Assembly (NCBI GenBank): GCA_028282785.1
Contig: JANQHE010000059.1
Span: 1 to 38,729 of the forward strand
Source: Bacteroidales bacterium
Lineage (GTDB): Bacteria; Bacteroidota; Bacteroidia; Bacteroidales; UBA12077
DNA: 38,729 nucleotides
Direction: 5' to 3'
In this document: in pieces, positions 17,047-26,418 of the stretch
Position numbering within the stretch: the first letter of the stretch is position 1
Layout: each line of letters starts with the position of its first letter
Notes under the pieces: model-generated
The model's input: only the letters and a program-made list of their open reading frames with translations
What the model was told of the DNA's origin: nothing
The model's database searches: none
Program-made: the position numbers and the translations under genes

Positions 17047-17063
17047 TAGTTACGACCACCAGC
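17031..17063 (-). terminator. Cassette A terminator
   Basis: Seven-base arms GCTGGTG (17035-17041) and CACCAGC (17057-17063) contain a partly paired loop with CGTAAC-like sequence as in the other cassette terminators. Only a short T tract follows on the minus strand. It lies downstream of the 17119 lipoprotein gene. Confidence 0.5.
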
Positions 17064-17118
17064 GTGGTTTGTTCGTTTATTTTAATGACAGGATTACAAA
17101 TCTGTTCAAGCAGAGAAG

Positions 17119-17835
17119 TTAGTTTAATCTTTCACTTTTAGGGAAAAAGTTATCTTTAATATATTCTTTTTTATCAAAATTTATTAAAACTTCTTGCTTT
17201 ACAGATTTTGCATAATCATTATTTGTTTCTTCAATTACATTACTAATTTCCTTTAATCCTCCTTCTTTCCCGTAAACTAATGCTATTAAAATAGCTCTAT
17301 TAACTTTCATTTTAATAGACGGATTATTATCAATCTCATGATTCAATAATTCTAATGCCTTCTTGAAATATAAATCAGAACTATCTGACTTCATTAATTT
17401 TTCGTATACAAAGCCTTGATTCATTAAAGTATAATAACTTTCTTCTTTTTTATATAGACTCTTTAAAACAAGCAAAGCGTCATCAAATCTATCAATAGTA
17501 CATAATATGCTAAATTTAGTTCTATAAGCATTTAAATAATCATCATCCAATACTAAAATTCTATTCAGAAGTTCTACAGCAAAAGATAACCTATTTGTGT
17601 CTTGAGTGCTTAAGGGATTACCAATATGTGTATACATCTTAGAACTATATCCATATAACTCTTCAATATTCTCACTATTTAATAGGTACTTCTTATTCTC
17701 GTTCGTAAAAATTTGAGCAAATTCTTCTGCACTCTTTCTACCTAAATCTGTACTTTTATCTATTTGCTTTTCTTTATTATTACAAGAATAAGCTAATATT
17801 ATCAAACCAATAAAAATTAATCTAACTACTTTCAT
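17119..17835 (-). CDS. TPR lipoprotein, candidate immunity protein of the RHS protein
   Basis: A 238-residue lipoprotein (lipobox AYSC, Cys18) with TPR-like helix pairs (DRFDDALLVLKSLYKKEES, YYTLMNQGFVYEKLMKSDSS, DLYFKKALELLNHEID). It starts two bases after the stop of the 2046-residue RHS protein and is followed by a hairpin, so toxin and partner make one unit. It is similar in architecture to the 15616 lipoprotein, and their linked tips are also related. Lipidation would place it on the periplasmic or outer membrane side, where an incoming toxin could be met. Function is inferred from context only. Confidence 0.65.
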   Translation of the reverse strand: MKVVRLIFIGLIILAYSCNNKEKQIDKSTDLGRKSAEEFAQIFTNENKKYLLNSENIEELYGYSSKMYTHIGNPLSTQDTNRLSFAVELLNRILVLDDDYLNAYRTKFSILCTIDRFDDALLVLKSLYKKEESYYTLMNQGFVYEKLMKSDSSDLYFKKALELLNHEIDNNPSIKMKVNRAILIALVYGKEGGLKEISNVIEETNNDYAKSVKQEVLINFDKKEYIKDNFFPKSERLN

Positions 17836-17837
17836 TA

Positions 17838-20800
17838 TTAAGGAAATTTTAAATAACCATTATATATTACAGGATTGGAAGATCCTATAAAAAATCTATT
17901 ATTAACTGCAGATATACTAATTTGGATTGTTACATCTCCTGTATTCGGCAACCAAAGTCTTCCAAAACCAAGATTCTGCCAATCAGCATTATACAAATTA
18001 CTGTTCCCCCACTCATTAGCCATACTTAAATCTACATAACCAATTTCATTTCCATTATAGATAAGCCTAATATTTGCACTAGTCACAAAATCATTATCTT
18101 TTGGAAAAACAGAAGCAAAGCCTTCTACATACCATTTGTCATTATTATACTTTACTATTTTTAAATATCCACTGTAATGTCTTGATCCCGATGGATCACT
18201 TCCTATATCAGAATCCGCAGTCCCAACACCCGTATATCCTTTAAACGGATATAATTGTTCAGTATAATTTATTTTAGTAGGATCTCCTGTAGATTTTGCA
18301 AGAATAGCCTCATTGAAAATAAGGTGTGAATTATTCTGAACATTTATTCCATATCCTGTATTGCCTAGTTCTATCCAAAATGTTCCTGCTGCACCTGTTG
18401 ATGCAATAACTTCCGCAATACCGGTAATTGTAACATTACTGCCTCCTACTGAACTTAAATTTCTCCAAGAATCATAATAATTATTGTAATCGATAAGTAT
18501 TTCCAAATCATTTTTAAAACCATATCCCGCCCCTGAACTCCATGTATTCCATTCATTATTCCACCATAGTGTGTTTATTATGTCCCAAATATCAGCCGGG
18601 GGTGGCGGAGTGGCATTATAGCCTGAAGGATCTATATACCTTAACGGATTATTAAAACAGTAACTATATCTGTTATAGTTTTGTGAGTTACCAGGAGATT
18701 GTATAAACGGGTCAGGGCTTAAGAACCTCCCTAACTCAGGGTCGTAAACCCTCCCATTCATATTTATCAGGCCAAAATAAGCTATATGTTCATGCCCGGT
18801 AAAACCGCGATCCAGCATTATATCTGTTCGATTATCCGGCAAGCTCCAGTCTTGCGGATTTTTACGTTGCCCCCAGGCATCATAAAAATATTCTTCAACT
18901 TTGGTTCCATTTTCATCGGTTAATGCCATAATCGATCCCAAATAATCGGAATGAATATAATACAATTCTTCAGAATTATCAAAATCTTTTACAAATACGG
19001 CTGCTAAGCCTGTTCCTACAGAAATATAGGTCATCTCTCTGGTTCCTTCGGTTTCATCTGCAATTTTTTCATAAGAACCTGCATAGTACTTAGTTTGTGT
19101 TAAATTTCCACTTTCGTAAGTTTTCATCATCTTTCGTTGCCGGTCAGTTCCATAGGTAAACTCTATGATATAATTGTTAGTATTGTTCTGAAGTTTACTT
19201 ATTTTATCAAAATTTGTATATTCAATAACATCAATCGAAGTTGGATTGTAACTTTCCTCTACAGAAGTAATTCCTGAAACTGCATGTAGTTGCGCAAGTG
19301 AATATTGGTATGTTCCAATGTCTGGTTTACTTATGATGTTTCCATTGTCTTCGTATGATATAACATCATTATTAACTTTTACCAACCTACTGAATGAATC
19401 ATATTCAAAATTCTCAGTTGTTAAGGTATTCAGGTTCTTTCGGTATTCAAGATTAGGATCATTATTATTAAACTTATATTCCCACCGGTGTATACCTGGA
19501 TCGCTGGTTTCAACCTTCCATGGCCTGTTTTTTTCATCGTAAGCCAAACTTGTGGAGATTCCATTGCCATAAGTATAATTTGTTGTCATTCCTTTATCAT
19601 TAACAGCATTAAGCTCCCAAATTGTTGATAATGTTACGGCATCTTTTACTTCAATATTATAACCATGGTTATCGTAGTTGTTTTTAATACTGAATCCCCC
19701 CGGGTATGTTATGGTTTGTACATTGCCATACTGGTTATATGTAAAACTCGTTTGAAAGTTTTGCCCGTCAATAGTTTCTGTTTGCGAATCCACGTAAAGG
19801 CCATCAGGGCTATATTCATATGAAATACTTGTTTCATTTCCTATCTCTGTAATCAGGTTCCCTGATATGGGATCATAGTTCCATGCGGTACTTTCCGACC
19901 CACATACTCTTGATGTAATCCGCCCAAAATTATCATATAACATGTTATAGGTATTGCCCTTGGGATTAGTGTATGTTTCTATCTCGCCAAATGCATTATA
20001 TGACATTTCCTCCAATCCCTTGTCAGGATCTTCAATTCTAACAAGATTTCCTAAGGCATCGTGATCCATCATTATAGTGTTTCCCCCGTATTTGGTTTCC
20101 TTAAGCAGCCATCGGTTAGAAAATGAATATTCAATTGTCTGCCCCCTATCAATAATCTTACTAACCAAACCTGTACTCTTTATGGTTTTTTCAACAATTC
20201 CATCCGGTGATGTTACTGTAACGGTATTACCTGAGTATTCTATTGTGTTTTCACCTTGTGGGGTTACTTCACTTATCAGCCTACCCCGGTCATCGTATTG
20301 GTAATAAATTTTATCGCTTTTTACTGACTCATAAGGCAGGTATCTGTATTTTAATAAGCCACTGGAGTAATATTCATAATCTTCTTTAAAGATTTTATTC
20401 AAAGGCCCGGGAGATTCTTTGCGTAGTAATTGCCCATTGGCGTTATAAAATTCTTTTACAGTACCCTTTCCTGATATTGTAGTAACTTTATAATATGCAG
20501 TATCAACACCATTAGGGCCTGAAGCCTGGCGCCCCAAATGAATACTACTAACTATTTCATTACCGTTTGGCAATGAAATTTTTGTTATGTTGCCATAAGA
20601 ATCATATGAATAATTTGTTTTATTTCCAATATGATCCAGTTCAACTAACAATTTGCCAAAATCACTATAGCTGTATGTTACAGGGAATTCATTATTTACC
20701 GTCCTGGTTATAATAAATTTCTTATTATTGTGGTAAACATTTTCTTTTGAACGCATTTCTATCCCATTTGTTTTTTTAACCTTCTTAATGCTACCAAAAT

Positions 20801-23800
20801 CTTCGTACTCATACTCCTCGCTTAGTTCTTTGTCCGACCCTTGAAGTATAACTTTTTTTTCTAACCGGTGCGGATTACTTTGTGAATAGTTAAAGCTTGT
20901 ATTTTCAGAATAAGATCCCGTTTCATCTGTATGGCTTGTTGTTACAGTTTGACTGGTTAGGCGATTAGGTAGCCAATACTCATTATCCACCATAGGATCA
21001 AAGGTAAAATATTGCTTTTGCCATGTTGAAGTATTATGTGTTTCAATTATTTCCTGCGGTTGATTATAAATGGTGTAATTATTAAATTCTGTTATTACCA
21101 TAGCCCCTGCAGTTGAAATATAATCCTGGTGACTTTTACTGGCAACACGCAATTGGTAATATTTCTGATTGTTTTGGCTATATTCTTGTATTTGGTTATT
21201 AATTCGCGTAACAGAAATTAAAGATTCGGGATTAGGTGGTATTCCGGGTGCTAAAACAGTAAACACCCTTTTTTCAATTTCATGTGGTTTTGGCACATAT
21301 AGTTCACCAACATTTTCATAACTTGTGGTTGTGAGAATATTGGTTAATACGTTTAGAGATTTTATTGATTCAAAACCAACAAATCCATGTTGTACATGTA
21401 AGCGCATATTTTCGTATGAATAATCTATCTCTGAAAATATAATTGAACCGTATTGTTTTACTTTCTTGACTACATGTAATGGTTTCAAAATATTTTTTAT
21501 AGGAAATTCCCCCATTGAAGTCCTTTCATAAACATTTTCATCATTTAAAATGGCATAGGTAAAATGAGTGGTTATATTTAAACCATCCCGAATTGATGAA
21601 ACTAAATTTGGTTGGCCAGCAAATAAAGATAATCTTTTTACTAAATTACGCTTTTGATAATTTGACGTAAGGTATTGTCCTATAAACATAATGTCCCCAT
21701 AACCATCACCACTAAAATCACGAGAAATTGAATTTGGGATTCTATTTGGGCTAATTATTGGCAAACGTGTTAAACGAAGATCTCTTTCCAATAATTCTTC
21801 AATGCTGATATTTTCATCTGCAGGTGGCGGTGGATTAATATTAGGTACATCGGTTTCTGAAATAAGTAAATTACTAATTAAATTATGTGATTCAAATTGG
21901 TCTCTTGAAGATATATAAGCATCTGAATGCAAAAATATATCATATTTGGTATTGTCATTAGGCCTTTGTGTTGCAGTACAATAATACCTCACGATATCAG
22001 ACTTTCCATCAGCATTAAGATCAGTTACTTCCAGCTTTGCGTAGTCGTTTTCAATATTAATATCATCAGGGCATGTAATAATGTTATTCTGTTTTTCCTC
22101 AAAATCAGTTCCTGTAGAATAATAAAAATAGGATAAAGATTCATTAATATAATATGTACCGGGATCATCTGTTTGAATAACCGAAGGGCATAAATCACTT
22201 AATCCATCTCCGTTAAAATCACCAACTAAAAAATTTATTCCATTTATTTCATTAGTATAATAAATCGACTCGAACTTACTGGAAGATTTATCATATTCGT
22301 AAATAACTGTCTTTATTTCTCCATTATCTAAATATTGAAAAAGTATATCAGGTAAAGCATTCCCATTAAAATTAAGAATAGTATGAGAAAGATAATTCGA
22401 ACAACCAAGTTTCGAATTATGATTCATTTCGAAAAGACCTCCTTTAGTGCTAAAGTTATTGGCTTTCGAATAGAAACTATCACCACTTTTCCCAAATAAA
22501 ATATATTCGGATTTTCCATCACCGTTAAAATCCGTATGAAGCAAGTAAGGCTCTTCTCCGTTTTCAAAAGTATAAGAAATATCATAATCAGCAACAAATC
22601 CCTGTTGAGATAAATAAGCAACATAAACTACATTAACGTTGCTTTGATCTATTGTACAAAAATAAATATCATCATCTCCATCATCGTCAATATCAGTAAC
22701 TACAATCCTTTTTGTATTGTCAGGAATAGAAATTAAATCAATGGAAAACTCCCCATTTCCACCCGAATTAGTATATACATTAATATTAGGATTGCTACCT
22801 AATGAGTATGTAATAAAATCTTCTAACCCGTCACCGTTAAAATCACCAAAGGCTAATTCTTCCTCAATATCTATTCCCTGTGTTACCACCTCCTGATGGC
22901 TAAAATGTTTAGTGCTCCAGTTTATTACAGTTGGATTTGTTCTACTCCCATCTGATGTAAATACACTTATTTTATTTAATAAGCTTCCATAATTCATAAG
23001 GTAATTAAATACATATTCCTTATACTTCTTATTATTTACACTGATCTCTATTCTTTCCAACAAATTGTAAGAATGTTTTTTTTCTCCATGTTTATAGTAA
23101 AAAATCCAGTCTTTAGAGTCTCTTAAGCCATAATAAAAATCAATTCTAGTGTCTGCGTAAGTTATGTGATCAATATCCAATTCTTTATCAGTATTTTTAT
23201 AGTTATAGGTAATTGTATTGCCATCTAAATCACTTATTTCTTTCAATGCCCATAAGAGGGTTTGTCCTTCCGAATTTAGTTCTTTTTCACTATATTCCAT
23301 TATTCTACCGTTTGGAGTAAATACTTTGAAATACATTCCTCCATTGGTAGCGGCAAGGAGCTCTATCTTTAATATTTGGTCTATCTCTGTTTTATATACA
23401 GAACCTGATTCACCGTATACACCTTGCACACAAACCAACCTTTGCCCATCTAAAAAGAAACGGTCTGAACCAGTAAGTGTAACACTATTAATTTCATCAT
23501 CCTGAAGTAATGATTTTGTTCCGCGTGTAATAAATGACAATCCTTTAAGATCCCACCCTAAACCCATAATTCCATTCTTATTGTTGCTATTATACGTTAT
23601 GCTTAATGAAGGAACCAAACCATTTATACCTGAAGGAATGTCAATAGGCACGTTGTATATTGCAGCACCACCAGGCGAAACAGCATGCGAACCAGGAATA
23701 ACATTTATTTTAGAACCTGGTGAAGGAGGTGAGACATAACCTCCCTCCTCATAGTCTATATCACAAATCATTTTGTTGTCAATACTTGCACTAAAAGTGG

Positions 23801-23978
23801 TTATTGGGCCAGCCTTAAATTGAAAGCCTGGCTTCAGGTTTATTAAATCACGAGCAATAACATTATGTGTAATCCCGGTATGGTCCGTATCTAAGTTTAT
23901 CACTTTTTCTTGCGCAGTTACGTTAGCTACCATAAATATATAGAGTATTATGGTATATATTAAGTTTAACTTTTTCAT
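17838..23978 (-). CDS. SpvB/FG-GAP/RHS-repeat protein with variable C-terminal tip
   Basis: A 2046-residue secreted protein. It has a signal peptide (to VTAQ), an SpvB-like domain at about 90-200 (GGAAIYNVPIDIPSGINGLV, NNKNGIMGLGWDLKG), and then at least six FG-GAP/VCBS calcium-type repeats (DFNGDGLEDF, DIDDDGDDDI, DFNGDGKSEY, DFNGDGLSDL, DLNADGKSDI, DFSGDGYGDI) between about 380 and 780. Many YD repeats follow (YNYKN, NYSYDSYGNITKISLPNG). An RHS core (DPELGRFLSPDPF, NRYSYCFNNPLRYIDPSG) ends at residue ~1787. The last 259 residues are a PPPP linker, the shared linker and tip A. No T9SS sorting domain is present at the C-terminus. By analogy with RHS/Tc proteins the YD repeats should form a shell enclosing the tip. 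Toxicity of the tip is not shown by any recognised catalytic motif. Confidence 0.9.
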   Translation of the reverse strand: MKKLNLIYTIILYIFMVANVTAQEKVINLDTDHTGITHNVIARDLINLKPGFQFKAGPITTFSASIDNKMICDIDYEEGGYVSPPSPGSKINVIPGSHAVSPGGAAIYNVPIDIPSGINGLVPSLSITYNSNNKNGIMGLGWDLKGLSFITRGTKSLLQDDEINSVTLTGSDRFFLDGQRLVCVQGVYGESGSVYKTEIDQILKIELLAATNGGMYFKVFTPNGRIMEYSEKELNSEGQTLLWALKEISDLDGNTITYNYKNTDKELDIDHITYADTRIDFYYGLRDSKDWIFYYKHGEKKHSYNLLERIEISVNNKKYKEYVFNYLMNYGSLLNKISVFTSDGSRTNPTVINWSTKHFSHQEVVTQGIDIEEELAFGDFNGDGLEDFITYSLGSNPNINVYTNSGGNGEFSIDLISIPDNTKRIVVTDIDDDGDDDIYFCTIDQSNVNVVYVAYLSQQGFVADYDISYTFENGEEPYLLHTDFNGDGKSEYILFGKSGDSFYSKANNFSTKGGLFEMNHNSKLGCSNYLSHTILNFNGNALPDILFQYLDNGEIKTVIYEYDKSSSKFESIYYTNEINGINFLVGDFNGDGLSDLCPSVIQTDDPGTYYINESLSYFYYSTGTDFEEKQNNIITCPDDINIENDYAKLEVTDLNADGKSDIVRYYCTATQRPNDNTKYDIFLHSDAYISSRDQFESHNLISNLLISETDVPNINPPPPADENISIEELLERDLRLTRLPIISPNRIPNSISRDFSGDGYGDIMFIGQYLTSNYQKRNLVKRLSLFAGQPNLVSSIRDGLNITTHFTYAILNDENVYERTSMGEFPIKNILKPLHVVKKVKQYGSIIFSEIDYSYENMRLHVQHGFVGFESIKSLNVLTNILTTTSYENVGELYVPKPHEIEKRVFTVLAPGIPPNPESLISVTRINNQIQEYSQNNQKYYQLRVASKSHQDYISTAGAMVITEFNNYTIYNQPQEIIETHNTSTWQKQYFTFDPMVDNEYWLPNRLTSQTVTTSHTDETGSYSENTSFNYSQSNPHRLEKKVILQGSDKELSEEYEYEDFGSIKKVKKTNGIEMRSKENVYHNNKKFIITRTVNNEFPVTYSYSDFGKLLVELDHIGNKTNYSYDSYGNITKISLPNGNEIVSSIHLGRQASGPNGVDTAYYKVTTISGKGTVKEFYNANGQLLRKESPGPLNKIFKEDYEYYSSGLLKYRYLPYESVKSDKIYYQYDDRGRLISEVTPQGENTIEYSGNTVTVTSPDGIVEKTIKSTGLVSKIIDRGQTIEYSFSNRWLLKETKYGGNTIMMDHDALGNLVRIEDPDKGLEEMSYNAFGEIETYTNPKGNTYNMLYDNFGRITSRVCGSESTAWNYDPISGNLITEIGNETSISYEYSPDGLYVDSQTETIDGQNFQTSFTYNQYGNVQTITYPGGFSIKNNYDNHGYNIEVKDAVTLSTIWELNAVNDKGMTTNYTYGNGISTSLAYDEKNRPWKVETSDPGIHRWEYKFNNNDPNLEYRKNLNTLTTENFEYDSFSRLVKVNNDVISYEDNGNIISKPDIGTYQYSLAQLHAVSGITSVEESYNPTSIDVIEYTNFDKISKLQNNTNNYIIEFTYGTDRQRKMMKTYESGNLTQTKYYAGSYEKIADETEGTREMTYISVGTGLAAVFVKDFDNSEELYYIHSDYLGSIMALTDENGTKVEEYFYDAWGQRKNPQDWSLPDNRTDIMLDRGFTGHEHIAYFGLINMNGRVYDPELGRFLSPDPFIQSPGNSQNYNRYSYCFNNPLRYIDPSGYNATPPPPADIWDIINTLWWNNEWNTWSSGAGYGFKNDLEILIDYNNYYDSWRNLSSVGGSNVTITGIAEVIASTGAAGTFWIELGNTGYGINVQNNSHLIFNEAILAKSTGDPTKINYTEQLYPFKGYTGVGTADSDIGSDPSGSRHYSGYLKIVKYNNDKWYVEGFASVFPKDNDFVTSANIRLIYNGNEIGYVDLSMANEWGNSNLYNADWQNLGFGRLWLPNTGDVTIQISISAVNNRFFIGSSNPVIYNGYLKFP
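18298..18538 (-). repeat. Shared RHS linker block, copy A (inside the RHS gene)
   Basis: About 240 bp nearly identical to the orphan copies at 16741-17025 and 15284-15568. It encodes GYGFKNDLEILIDYNNYYDS to NSHLIFNEAILA, between the RHS core and the private tip. It is long enough to serve as a substrate for homologous recombination. Confidence 0.85.
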
Positions 23979-23992
23979 GTTATGTTTTTTAA

Positions 23993-24481
23993 CTATTGCT
24001 TAATAATTTTCCATTGAGTTGTTTCTCCATCTATTTGGATTAACATAATATAAGTTGCTGCAGACAAAGAATTTAAAATAATTGTATTGCTTGCCTCCAG
24101 TGGTGATACCCTTTGTCGTAGAGTTCCTTGCATATCTATAACATCAATTCGATCCTTCGAGTTATTTATGTAATTTGGTATTTCTACAACTAATTTTCCG
24201 GTTGTTGGATTTGGGTAAATTTTGATATCCTGGTTTCCAATTATATCTTCGAATACTTTCTCTTCTCCTGTTTTTGTATCATCATTTTCATCATCTGTAT
24301 CCACTGGCGAGTTGTCTGTGTCTGTTGCTTCAATTGCAGGTGGAGTATGAATATAGATCGTTCGGCTTGTCATATTCCCGGAATTATCATACGAAAATCG
24401 AATTTCGCGCTGTGCTTTTACACTTAATGTTAGAAGCATACTGCACAGAATGGTGATGATAAATATTATTGTTGTTTTCAT
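23993..24481 (-). CDS. Small secreted protein with T9SS C-terminal sorting domain
   Basis: A 162-residue protein: a signal peptide (to VKAQ), one YD-like repeat (IRFSYDNSGNMTSRTI, residues ~27-42), an acidic Asp/Glu/Thr linker (TDTDNSPVDTDDENDD), and a type A T9SS sorting domain (IKIYPNPTTGKLVVEIPN to WKIIKQ, ~85-162). It has no other domain, so it works either as a surface tag or as a carrier. The gene lies 14 bases before the RHS gene, which has no sorting domain of its own. The T9SS domain would direct the product to the outer membrane translocon with later attachment or release. Confidence 0.8.
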   Translation of the reverse strand: MKTTIIFIITILCSMLLTLSVKAQREIRFSYDNSGNMTSRTIYIHTPPAIEATDTDNSPVDTDDENDDTKTGEEKVFEDIIGNQDIKIYPNPTTGKLVVEIPNYINNSKDRIDVIDMQGTLRQRVSPLEASNTIILNSLSAATYIMLIQIDGETTQWKIIKQ

Positions 24482-24584
24482 ATTTTTAGATTTTTAGTAG
24501 TGAGATTAGAGTATCAAGACATAAAAGCTATTAGATATTAACTATTGCTTAACATATATCTTGAAAATCAACCTCATAGTCATT

Positions 24585-25742
24585 TTATTTTTTTTCTAAT
24601 TGTTCAATTCGTTTATTTTGTGTTTCAATTTTCTTATCTTGTTCGATAATATATAGCGTAAGCTCTTCTATTTTTTGTAAAAGTTTCGCATTCATTTCAC
24701 CCACAGAAATACCGTTTTCTTTAACTTCTTCGGTTGTCGGAATTTCCGGTAGATGTTTGTTTTCCTGTATATAAGAATCAAGCTCTTGCAGAGGCATTAG
24801 GTTGTAATCGTCTTCGAAAACAAAGTCGGCCCAGCCTGTAACATTTTCAACAATTACCTCTCCGCAACCAATGATCCCTTTAACCGCTAATGCATAATTA
24901 TTTGTACCACCTTCACAACCAATACCAACTTTTTGCCCGAATTTTAAATTTCCATCTTGGTGAATTTGATAAATAAGCTTATCATCACCTTCCAAATTTT
25001 GCGACCATAATTCCAAATCATTTAAATTCCCAAAACGTGTTCCAACATATCTCCAATAGAATCCATAACTTGTTCCTGTTGCATGTCCTATATGAAACTC
25101 AATGTCTTTATTTTCTCCCAACAGAGCTATTGCTTTACCGCTTTCATTCAAATAAGCAGTTAATTTTGCTGTTGGTGTTATTGTTCCAATACCTACATTA
25201 CCCAAACCATCAAGGGCTATATGATTTAAACTTCTTGCATTTAAATACATTTTACCATCAGATCCGTTAACATCTGAATTTATGGTTAATGTTCCATCTG
25301 TAGATGTTGTAAAATCAGTAACATTATTTTCACCAAGGCGAAATGTAACCTCTTGATTTATTCCATTACTTATATTCAGTTTATGCGAAGGGTTAGAAAT
25401 TCCAATACCAACCTTTCCATCAGAAAGTACAGTTAAACCGGAACTTAAAGAATGTGTTCCTCCGATATTCATAGTATGAAAGGATTGCCCACTTGGATCA
25501 TAATAATAGATATACGCTTTATCTCCTTCACTCGTATTTAAAGTTAATCTTCTATGCGTGAAACCTGATTGCTTTGAATACTGAGAATAAACACCAGTTA
25601 ATGCTATATTTTCAATTTTAAAGGTTCCCTCATGAGATATTTCGATAGATCCCGGATTATTGCTTGTTGTAGTAATGTAATTTTGCCCCCAAGCATGGAT
25701 TGTAAAAAGGGTTGCGCTAAAAAGTAAAAGTAATTTTTTCAT
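24585..25742 (-). CDS. Tail-fibre-like protein with S74 chaperone domain
   Basis: A 385-residue secreted protein (signal to AWGQ). The middle is made of repeats ending in VGIG (DGKVGIGISNPSHKLNISNG, GNVGIGTITPTAKL), a pattern common in Bacteroidota tail-fibre-like surface proteins. The C-terminal ~75 residues match the intramolecular chaperone (peptidase S74-like) region: GWADFVFEDDYNLMPLQELD, HLPEIPTTEEV, then GISVGEMNAKLLQKIEELTL and a coiled coil to the end. It probably trimerises. As first gene of RHS locus 1 (103 bases before the sorting-domain gene) it may help build the same surface structure; this is inference. Confidence 0.75.
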   Translation of the reverse strand: MKKLLLLFSATLFTIHAWGQNYITTTSNNPGSIEISHEGTFKIENIALTGVYSQYSKQSGFTHRRLTLNTSEGDKAYIYYYDPSGQSFHTMNIGGTHSLSSGLTVLSDGKVGIGISNPSHKLNISNGINQEVTFRLGENNVTDFTTSTDGTLTINSDVNGSDGKMYLNARSLNHIALDGLGNVGIGTITPTAKLTAYLNESGKAIALLGENKDIEFHIGHATGTSYGFYWRYVGTRFGNLNDLELWSQNLEGDDKLIYQIHQDGNLKFGQKVGIGCEGGTNNYALAVKGIIGCGEVIVENVTGWADFVFEDDYNLMPLQELDSYIQENKHLPEIPTTEEVKENGISVGEMNAKLLQKIEELTLYIIEQDKKIETQNKRIEQLEKK

Positions 25743-26418
25743 ATCATATATAGTTTAAGATTTCAGATTGTATGATTATTTATCTTGCCTGTCCTTCTTC
25801 AGCGGATAAACCGTCAGTCAGTGCAGACAGGCTTATAGCCGCGAGCTTCGAGTAAAATATCCTGATATTCTATTTTCATATCTGTTTTATTGATCTTTTT
25901 AATCCGTATAATTTTAAGCTAAAGATCTTTTGAGCAATGCACGGTAGAAATTTAGCATCGCACTTTTACATTAAATTTTAGTTGATTTTAGTTAATAACA
26001 AAAGTTTGTATTTAGTAATTTTCTCAATTTAAATATATTTAAATCAGTTGGTATTACCTAACAGCTTTTTTGTTATTTATTAACAAATCAACATAAGGTA
26101 GAAAATAGTCCATGAAGTGCAGATATTTGATTATGTAATACAAAATCAATCTATAATATCTATTGCCTTTTAAAAAATCTGATAGTAAATAAGCGGTTAC
26201 CTTCTGAAAAGTAGAATAGTTGAATTTTGTTCGTGTTTTTTACTTTTAGCAACCCTGTCTGCCGATTTATCTGTCGAAAGCACGACAGACTGGTTTCCAA
26301 GCTCAGTTTAAATATTTTACCAGCTTCTAGCTGGTATGCAACTATAAGTTGCATAAATAAAAAGGCACAAATGAAAACACCTGCGCCATATGTGGATCTA
26401 AAATTTACTTTTTAAAAG
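25743..26418. other. Intergenic region upstream of RHS locus 1
   Basis: About 680 bases, AT-rich, without a convincing gene; the short frames here have no supporting features. It must contain the promoter of the locus, but I found no TAnnTTTG match near 25742. Two short inverted repeats are visible: GCCTGTC/GACAGGC (25787-25793 with 25826-25832) and TCTGTCG/CGACAGA (26268-26287 region). Confidence 0.5.

Noticed and set aside
17838-23978. Several plus-strand open frames of 60-95 codons across the large RHS gene
   Set aside because: They lie antisense to a long, well-supported coding frame, show no signal or domain, and have skewed composition.
26160-26415. Short frames of 62-64 codons on both strands
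   Set aside because: They overlap each other, have no domain, signal or coupling to a neighbour, and sit in AT-rich intergenic DNA.
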